In this document: positions 28,069 through 35,200 of the stretch, one piece after another
How the letters are laid out: every line of letters begins with the position of its first letter
Position numbering within the stretch: the stretch's first letter is position 1
NCBI RefSeq assembly: GCF_009789195.1
Contig: NZ_WSTC01000020.1
Span: forward strand, 1-64,000
DNA from: Paenibacillus sp. MMS18-CY102
Lineage (GTDB): Bacteria > Bacillota > Bacilli > Paenibacillales > Paenibacillaceae
DNA length: 64,000 nt
Direction of reading: 5' to 3'
Position numbers and translations under genes: made by a program
The notes under the pieces: model-generated
The model's database searches: none
Seen by the model: the letters and a program-made list of their open reading frames with translations, nothing else
Told to the model about the DNA's origin: nothing

Positions 28069-28280
28069 CTGCATTTCCCCCTAAGTGGTCATAGTGCTTA
28101 CAGTGTTCATATTAAGGAATTAGCAGTTGGCAGCCTATACTAAGATTGCAACATTGATTGCACTTCTTTAGGATGTTAAAAATTGAATATGTATGTTTGC
28201 TTTTTTACAATTAATCTAATGATACTTGTTTGAACGAAAGCCTTACAACGGTAATGTTTCACTCAAAATAATCCATATAC

Positions 28281-28310
28281 AAAACAAAAGACAGCCTCCG
28301 CGGCAGGCTG
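28281..28310 (-). terminator. intrinsic terminator of the lichenase gene
   Basis: CAGCCT (28292-28297) pairs with AGGCTG (28305-28310). Downstream on the minus strand lies TCTTTTGTTTTG. It lies about 60 bp past the stop at 28367. Confidence 0.65.
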
Positions 28311-28366
28311 CCTTTGGCTTGCTTCCCTTATTGGATCAGCACAATGAATCCATTACACCACTACGC

Positions 28367-29080
28367 TTAGTTGCTCGTATACTTCGTCCAATCATATTCC
28401 GCATATAGTGGATTTGCTCCGTTATAGGCCCCTAACCAGCTGTCTACACCCGTTCCGTTCCAAATATTCATCATAATCTTCCCAGGATTGGACGGAATAT
28501 TGGAAGTAGCCGTATGCTTCAGCACCCCGTCGACATACCATTTGATCGATCCCGCCTGCCAATTAAACGCATACGTGTGGAAGCCGACCGATGCGTCAAA
28601 GCCGAGATCGACTACCTTCTCATGGCCGCCTACGCCATTCGTAAAGTAATTAAACTGCACCTTCGTCGTATCCTTGCCGAGGAATTCGATGTCAATCTCG
28701 TCCCATTGCGTGCCTTCTGAAGGTCCCGTATACGTAAAGAACGAGGACACTATGCCAATATTCTTCGCCGGCTTCATGCTCACCTCGTATAAGCCGTAAC
28801 CGTACTTATTCGTCGAACGATATTCACCGCAATCAAATTTATTGTAGGAAGAGCTCGTTAAGCCTAGCTTTAATTTCCCGTCACTCGTAAAATTCACATT
28901 ATTAGCCCGCCACGTACAATTGAACATGCCGCCATTTGAGTACCCGTCCGCTTTTTGCCAAGTTGCGGTATTATGATAGGTAAGCGGCTCCCAAAATTCA
29001 TAAGCACCATAAGCAGTCGTCATAAGCGTTAAAGAAAGAACAGAAGCAATCGCAATCGTCCACCAAGATTTCTTCTTCAT
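28367..29080 (-). CDS. bglS: GH16 lichenase (endo-beta-1,3-1,4-glucanase), secreted
   Basis: A 237-residue secreted enzyme that cleaves beta-1,4 bonds next to beta-1,3 bonds in lichenan and barley glucan. A signal peptide (1-26, [14 protein letters not shown]) precedes a single GH16 jelly roll. The catalytic motif DEIDIEFLG near residue 127 is the lichenase form, and the conserved stretches [15 protein letters not shown] and [15 protein letters not shown] are present. I start it at ATG 29080, with GGAGGTG upstream. Size and sequence match the Bacillus/Paenibacillus lichenases. A cre-like box lies upstream. It lies beyond the solute-binding gene and appears to be its own transcription unit. 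Confidence 0.95.
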   Translation of the reverse strand: MKKKSWWTIAIASVLSLTLMTTAYGAYEFWEPLTYHNTATWQKADGYSNGGMFNCTWRANNVNFTSDGKLKLGLTSSSYNKFDCGEYRSTNKYGYGLYEVSMKPAKNIGIVSSFFTYTGPSEGTQWDEIDIEFLGKDTTKVQFNYFTNGVGGHEKVVDLGFDASVGFHTYAFNWQAGSIKWYVDGVLKHTATSNIPSNPGKIMMNIWNGTGVDSWLGAYNGANPLYAEYDWTKYTSN

Positions 29081-29167
29081 ACTGCACCTCCACCGAATTG
29101 TCCAGAAACGAAGCATACATCATGACGTCATTCTTCCGTCCTAACCTCCCTCCTTTCACTCCATTTA

Positions 29168-29181
29168 TTTAAGCGCTTTCA
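29168..29181 (-). promoter_or_regulatory. catabolite-responsive element (cre) candidate
   Basis: The minus strand reads TGAAAGCGCTTAAA, 13 of 14 positions matching the CcpA consensus TGWAARCGYTWNCW. It lies 88-101 bp before the lichenase start and about 15 bp after a TACAAT sequence (29196-29201) that could be the -10 box, a position that suits repression. Confidence 0.65.
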
Positions 29182-29302
29182 TTTCTGGCATGCTTATTGT
29201 ACGTTGCTATACGAGCGCCGCACTATACTAAACATCCAACATGAATAGCACTTATTAAACAAGCCGCCACTCACTGCCACAAGGCCTCTTCTCCCCCAAT
29301 CG

Positions 29303-29340
29303 CAAAAAAAAATGCCCAACCACTAGATTGGCTGGGCATT
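29303..29340 (-). terminator. intrinsic terminator of the GT2 gene
   Basis: AATGCCCA (29311-29318) pairs with TGGGCATT (29333-29340). On the minus strand nine T residues follow. It lies 11 bp after the stop at 29351 and closes the loaP-GT2 transcription unit. Confidence 0.85.
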
Positions 29341-29350
29341 GATCTCGTAT

Positions 29351-30328
29351 TTATTTCACCTTGCTTCTCTGGATAAAATCCTCGATGAGTGGGAGCAAGG
29401 CCTCGCCATGTTTGGATAGGATATTCAACATTGCACTTGCTTCGGTATGCCCTATTTCACCTATGATGTCCAAGAAGTTCAAATACGGCTCCAAGTGATT
29501 ATATTTGTTATAAAAGTAATGCATGTTTTTGAAGTGATCCGAATTTTCGGAGCGTTTTCTCTTATGCATCTGATGGTAGTTTTCAGCTTGCCGGCAGTAG
29601 GCGAATTCAAATCCTTGCAAATACAATTGGTAAGATAAATCGATGTCCTCGGACCCATACCCCTTAAAGTTCGTATCATAATATAGCTCGCGTGCCTTCG
29701 CACGGTTGATGCCCAAGTTGCCGCCATAGGCGATTAAATAAGGCAAATGGAACCCTTCCAGGCGCTCGCCATAGCGCTCTACGATTTTTAACACATTGTC
29801 ATACAAATCCGCTGTCCGAAAACGTTTAACAATGGTCGCGAAATCATGAATGACATCATTAGCATCAAAAAGCGTGCACTCGCTCACATCGATAAGATGC
29901 TCATTTTCGCTAAACAATTTAAACCACTCCGGATATTCGAGGTGAAACTCGTCCGAATAAAAGGAAAGAATGCTATGCTGATGCCCAATGCTCGCCATCT
30001 TCGAGCCGCGCTCCAATACTTCACGATGGCCCGCAATAAAGCCAGGCCCTGGAATTCGGTCATCATCCGAAATGATAATATAGTCACCTTGCGCCAGATC
30101 CAATGCTTTGTTCCTCGCCCCGGCGATTCCGGTATTCTCCTGGCGATGATACGATATATTTAGTTTGCCGCTATATTTATCAATGATCGCTTCCGTATCG
30201 TCAGAACCCCCGTCATTGACGATAACAACTTCAAAGCCTTGATCCTGTTGCATCTGAAACCCTGCTAACGTGAGATCAAGATAGTTTGCCTTATTGTAGG
30301 TGCTCGTGACAACCGAGATTTGCGTCAT
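29351..30328 (-). CDS. family 2 glycosyltransferase
   Basis: A 325-residue GT-A fold glycosyltransferase. The N-terminal nucleotide-sugar region reads VVTSTYNKANYL and VVIVNDGGSDDT. The metal-binding motif is SDDDR near residue 93. A C-terminal galactosyltransferase-like motif GYGSEDIDLSYQLYLQG is present. Starting at ATG 30328, it has AGAGGAG upstream. It is the last gene of the loaP operon and sits beside the NRPS genes, so it may add a sugar to the peptide product. The donor sugar is not predictable. Confidence 0.85.
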   Translation of the reverse strand: MTQISVVTSTYNKANYLDLTLAGFQMQQDQGFEVVIVNDGGSDDTEAIIDKYSGKLNISYHRQENTGIAGARNKALDLAQGDYIIISDDDRIPGPGFIAGHREVLERGSKMASIGHQHSILSFYSDEFHLEYPEWFKLFSENEHLIDVSECTLFDANDVIHDFATIVKRFRTADLYDNVLKIVERYGERLEGFHLPYLIAYGGNLGINRAKARELYYDTNFKGYGSEDIDLSYQLYLQGFEFAYCRQAENYHQMHKRKRSENSDHFKNMHYFYNKYNHLEPYLNFLDIIGEIGHTEASAMLNILSKHGEALLPLIEDFIQRSKVK

Positions 30329-30372
30329 ATTGGACTCCTCTTCTAGCTCGTAGTTTCATCCTCGCCAAGCAA

Positions 30373-31383
30373 TTAAAGCAGCTCACATAACATGGGGATC
30401 ACTTCTTGTTCAATCGATCGCATTTCTTCTAATCGTTTAATGCCTTGCAGCAATTTCGATTGGTCATTTAGAAGGGCATACTTATATATGGAATTTCTTA
30501 AAATTAAAGCCCGTTGTACAAGATGGGAAAGCTCATTTCTAATATGATCACTTGTTTCATTTTGTTGTAGAATTCCTTCTTGTATCAAATAATCAAACCT
30601 CGCCAATAAACAGTCCTTATGCTCCCACATAAAATAAAATGGCATAAAATTCAGCTCAAACGAATTTTCTTTGCACGACTTTTCGATATACTCGATCAAA
30701 ATATCGTACACTTCCAAACCAAAAACTTCGTCAACGAGGTTTAAATTTCCACGCGCCTGAGCAATGTTAACCGAATTGCAATAATCAGAAAATGCTTGTT
30801 TAATGGTAGGCTTATGAATGCGATACTGTTCGTTCTCATTGACGCGAAGCAGCTTGATGCCATGGAACCAATCATTACTTAAATTTGCGTGGGCAAAGGC
30901 TAGCTCCATTTCGTCGAACGTACAGGTGCTCTCAACATATTTGCCGTTTATTAAGTTTCCGGCTATGTTAAACGTTTTTTCTTGAAGATCATAACCAAAT
31001 ACCATCACGTCATGGGTAAATGATTCTACCATCTGGGAAACTGACGTGTTTTTCAATTTAGCTTCATCCAAGTAGAAGTATGCATAAGACTCATGATTAA
31101 TTGCATCAATTAAAAATGCATTAATATCATTTTTCCACTTCTCCTCAATGATCCAACGATCGACTGTATTATGAATGAGTAAAGGGCAATTCCTCACGTA
31201 ATTCCAGCAGTCGTAGAATGTAAGTGAATACAGCTTAGGGGAAGAGCTCACATGTATAAAATTGGAGAAAATCCAGTTTTGAGCATCCTTATGCTTCGTA
31301 ATAATTGACAACACATTAGCGAAGATCGGAAATGCCGATACTACTGGTTTACTCGTATATAGCTTTTTGTTCAACTCGGACAA
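30373..31383 (-). CDS. unknown protein, distantly reminiscent of BtrH-like / C39-like proteins of NRPS loci
   Basis: A 336-residue protein I cannot assign firmly. A Cys in LTFYDCWNY (near residue 60) and a His-Asp pair in ESFTHDVMVFGYDLQE are followed by NIAGNLINGKYV. This Cys...HDxxxxGYD pattern resembles the cysteine-peptidase-like N-terminal domain of BtrH, an acyltransferase acting with a carrier protein, and of related proteins near NRPS genes. That is pattern memory, not a search. The C-terminal half is mostly helical. The start is TTG at 31383, almost touching AGAGGGG; a TTG at 31374 has better spacing. It lies 8 bp after loaP and 44 bp before the GT2 gene, so it belongs to the same operon. 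Confidence 0.5.
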   Translation of the reverse strand: MSELNKKLYTSKPVVSAFPIFANVLSIITKHKDAQNWIFSNFIHVSSSPKLYSLTFYDCWNYVRNCPLLIHNTVDRWIIEEKWKNDINAFLIDAINHESYAYFYLDEAKLKNTSVSQMVESFTHDVMVFGYDLQEKTFNIAGNLINGKYVESTCTFDEMELAFAHANLSNDWFHGIKLLRVNENEQYRIHKPTIKQAFSDYCNSVNIAQARGNLNLVDEVFGLEVYDILIEYIEKSCKENSFELNFMPFYFMWEHKDCLLARFDYLIQEGILQQNETSDHIRNELSHLVQRALILRNSIYKYALLNDQSKLLQGIKRLEEMRSIEQEVIPMLCELL

Positions 31384-31391
31384 CCCCTCTA

Positions 31392-31766
31392 TTAGTAGTT
31401 CAACTCTTGCTCATCGCTATTAACGAGCACTTTTTCGATTCCTACCTCAATGATTTTCGTGGATTCAAGTAAATCGATTTTTATTTTTGCTCTTTTTTTT
31501 CGTCTATCCACTTTTATGATTTTATCTTCGAACTTCTTTAGCGGACCGGATTCTACCTTAACCGCTCTCCCCTGTATGCTTAAGTTGGAAAAATGTAAAA
31601 CACCTTCCGCATCTAACAAGCTCAAAATAATATCAATTTCCTCTTTTCGTTCAAATAACACTCTTCTTGAAAATATGCATACACACTCAAAGTTTAATAG
31701 TTGGTTGATCAACTCCTTAATCTTATGTTCTTTACCTGTTTCTACACAAAGTGCATACCAATTCAT
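31392..31766 (-). CDS. loaP: LoaP-like NusG paralogue (antiterminator), shortened NGN domain
   Basis: A 124-residue NusG-family protein. The N-terminus MNWYALCVETGKEHKI is the LoaP signature. The C-terminal half, VESGPLKKFEDKIIKVDRRK, is a KOW domain with the LoaP-type wording. Family members are usually about 165-175 residues. Here the sequence passes from FSRRVLFERKE straight to IDIILSLLDAEG, so roughly 50 residues of the middle of the NGN domain, including the usual FPGY strand, are missing in frame. LoaP proteins promote readthrough of terminators in long antibiotic operons. It has GGAGGAGAG upstream of ATG 31766 and a long structured leader. Confidence 0.75.
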   Translation of the reverse strand: MNWYALCVETGKEHKIKELINQLLNFECVCIFSRRVLFERKEEIDIILSLLDAEGVLHFSNLSIQGRAVKVESGPLKKFEDKIIKVDRRKKRAKIKIDLLESTKIIEVGIEKVLVNSDEQELNY

Positions 31767-31870
31767 CTGATCTCTCCTCCACTATTAAATGAACTTGAAA
31801 TCTTGTATATTTAACTTAGATTTGAATTCGATTTCATGTCGATGCCACATCGTCCGCTTCTGCCCTCACA

Positions 31871-31909
31871 ACAAAGAAAAGAAGCCGATCCTGTATGCAG
31901 GATGACTTC
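31871..31909 (-). terminator. terminator-like hairpin in the loaP leader
   Basis: GAAG plus ATCCTG (31881-31893) pair with CAGGAT plus CTTC (31898-31909), with a small internal loop. On the minus strand TTTTCTTTGTT follows. It lies between the presumed promoter and loaP, so it may be an attenuator. Confidence 0.65.
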
Positions 31910-32139
31910 TTTATCGCGGAGAGATTGCGAGCCCCATGAGGACATAGCTCCGCCCTTTCATGTATAAAAAAATACACTACAGCAATGAATAAATGTCCTC
32001 ATCGGTCCAGTAACGTGCCGTAACAACGATTACACAACCTAAGATTGTTTTATTTTTCAATAGATAACAGATATATATGATTATTAACTTAATATTACAC
32101 GGCCGCCACCCAAAGCGCAACGCCAGCAATAAGCGTTAC

Positions 32140-32179
32140 ACAATAAATAAGGCAGGCGAGATGAAACGCTCGCCTGCCT
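32140..32179 (-). terminator. intrinsic terminator of the NRPS operon
   Basis: AGGCAGGCGAG (32150-32160) pairs perfectly with CTCGCCTGCCT (32169-32179). TATTTATTG follows on the minus strand. It lies 23 bp past the NRPS stop at 32202. Confidence 0.85.
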
Positions 32180-32201
32180 ATTAATGGCCAACCTAGTGCT
32201 G

Positions 32202-35200
32202 TTAAGCCGAAACGTTATTTTCCTTAAAAGCTACTGCCTTGCCTGCAATCCGATGGTCGAGTTTGCTTTGCAACGTATCTTTATCCGCAATCTCTGCACC
32301 CGGAATCGCATCCTCTAGGCTGTCCTCCATGTAGCGCAAAGGCTTAAAGTTAAAGCCGATTGTCGACCAAACCATGACGAGAACGCCTACGCAAATAATT
32401 AACAGGCCGATGCCTCTTCCGGCACCTGTCCCAATGATCGGGCCGAATAGATCAGCCAGGAAGCCGGATTCAGACATCGCTTTGCCGAATACCGAATCCG
32501 CAAGTACACCAGCTAGCAAATATCCTACGGGCATGCTGGACATCGCGATCATTTGATTCGTTGCGAACACGCGCCCTTGCAGCTCCAGCCCGACTTTGGA
32601 CTGAATCAGTGCTTGCCAATGGGCATTTACAAGCGTAACTGAGAACCATAATCCGAAAATGCCTACAGCCGTAGAAATCAAGCTTGGCTGAAGCCCCGCG
32701 ATGATCATGAAGAAGCCTTCTAGGATAACAAAACCGACCATGCCTGTCGCCCGTCGCGCGGTGCCGCCCCATAGGCTCATCACGAGCCCACCCGCCATCG
32801 TTCCGATTGCGCCTAACATCGACACCGTTGCGAGATCATTCGGCGAGCCAAAGGATAACACCAATGGCTGAATCAGTACGGTAGCTAATCCGAACAAAAT
32901 ATTGCCGATTAGGAAGAAAGCAATCATGTACAACAAGGCAGGTCTTCTGGCAATAAATTTCCAGCCCATTAGCATTTCCTTAAAGAACGGCTCTTCTTGC
33001 CTATGGAACAAGGTGTTCGGGAATCTGATCATTGCCAGGGAAATAATCGCAAAAGCAAAGCTAACCAAATCCAGCAAAAAGATATTCGTCATCCCAATCC
33101 ATGCATACAGCGCTACACCGATCAGCGGTGCGATGAGCTCGCTAGTAGCGCCAGCCAATTGCACAATGCCGTTAGCATGGCCAAGATACTGCTTCGGAAT
33201 AATCTGGGTCATCGAAGCGACAAACGCAGGGCGATGGAACGAGCGGGTCACCGAGCTGATTGCCGACGTAATGTAAATATGCCACACTTCCAGCGAGTTC
33301 GTAGCCATTAGAATGGCAAGCGCAATTAGCGGCAATGCCATCATGATGTCACTATAGAGCATAACGAGCCTTCGATCATAGCGGTCTACGATCGCACCGG
33401 CGAAGGGCAGCGCTAGAATGCCTGGAATAAGCGATGCCGCCGATATGGCCGCGAAATCCGAAACAGCCCCCGTTTGGGAGAAGATCCATACACCGACTGC
33501 AATCCCAGTAAGCCCCGAGCCGAATACGGATAGCAGCTGTCCGATGACAACGATCATGAACATGCGTAAGTTCGGAACAGCGCTTTTTTTTTGCTTTCGG
33601 TTGCTGGAAAGGGCCGCCGAATCGGCATGCCGCGCCGCAGCTGCCTGTTCGGCACCGGAGGCAATCGCCTGTTCAGCCAGCATCCATTCAGCGTTAGCTT
33701 CTCGTGTAGGAGAGGAAGCTTGTATGGCCACCCCCATCATTTCACTCAGCAGCTTCGCCTGATGTTTTAAGAAATAATGGCCCGCTTGGGGTACAATAGC
33801 CAGGTCCACGCGTTCACTGAAATATTCCCATTCCTTGAACCGTTCCTCATAAAACTCTGTCGCCCTGTCCCGTTCGCCTACGATGCATGTAATCGGCGCT
33901 TTCAGCTTGTTCCAGCGTGATTCCGAATACGCCATCGTATAATAGTTTTCGCTTTCTCGGGCATCATGGCGCAAGCAGCGGATCATGAAGTCGCGCTCTG
34001 CCATATCATCGACTTCCGTGAAGCCGCCTAATGCTTTCAAAAACTCGTGGTAGGATTTGTTGGACATGCTGCGGTCCGACGGAAACAGCTTTGAGAATAA
34101 GTTAAACAGCCTGCCCGGCATACGGGCAATCGGGAAAGTCCCCCCTAAGAAGACACGCTGCAGCGGCAGTTCCCTCGCTTCCAGCTCCCTGGCGATTTCA
34201 ACCGTTAATGCACCGCCTACGCAGTGCCCATACAAGACGATTTGCCCCTGAATGGATGCAGCCATTTCATCCACACACATCCGCGCTACTTCTTGAATGG
34301 ATAACAGCTCTTCCGACTTGCGCGTGTATTCATGGCCAGGAATATCCACTGCATACAACGCAATGCCTTCGGGCATCTGTGCCGCAAGCGGCTGGTACGT
34401 AATCGCACTGCCACCTGCATAAGGGACACACACGAATGAAACATGGACTGTTTCCTGATTACTTTGGCTCGTCAACCTGTGGATCAGGCCATGCTCAGCT
34501 TGTTGGCCGCTATCCATATACTCCGCCATCGACCGGATCGTAGGATGTTTGAAAAAGTCCATAATGCCGATCCAATCCCCAAGGCGGCGAACCGCCTTTA
34601 ATGCTTTGAAGGAGTCTCCTCCAAGTTCGAAGAAGCTATCCTCCATCCCAATCACGTCAAGCTCAAGCACGTCTTTCCAGATCGCAAGGATGCTCTTTTC
34701 TGTTTCGGTCTCGGGCTCTAGGGCACTTGAAGGCGAAGGTGCCAGGGATAATTCCATCGAAGACAGGAGCGCTTGGTCCACTTTCCCGTTAGGGGTTAAT
34801 GGCAGCCCTTCCATCTCCATCATGTAGGTCGGGATCATATACTCAGGCAGCTTCTGCTTGAGTATCTTCTTAAGTTCCGTTAGAGGCGCTTCACAAGAAT
34901 GCGCTGGCTCGAACACAAGATAAGCTGCTATTCGTTTGTCGCCTTTACGGTCTTCCTTCACCAGTACGGCTGCATCTTTAACGAATGGGCATGCGGTTAT
35001 GGCGGATTCAATTTCGCCTAACTCAATGCGGAAGCCGCGTATTTTGATTTGCCGATCCATACGGCCCAATATCTCGATGTTGCCATCAGGCAGCCATTTG
35101 ACGCGATCGCCTGTCCTGTACAGCTGTTCTCCACTGCCCTTGCGAAACGGATTCAGAAGGAAGCGGGATTCATTCAGCTCCGGATTGTGAATATACCCCC

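Larger units (their letters stand above)
31767..32201 (-). other. leader region of loaP with paired segments and two terminators
   Basis: No gene is seen. On the minus strand the stretch begins with the strong terminator of the NRPS operon, then an AT-rich part that could hold the loaP promoter. Next comes a long-range inverted repeat of 10 bp (ATGAGGACAT at 32002-31993 with ATGTCCTCAT at 31945-31936) and a second terminator-like hairpin at 31909-31881, about 115 bp before loaP. The order suggests an attenuated or antiterminated leader. Confidence 0.55.
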
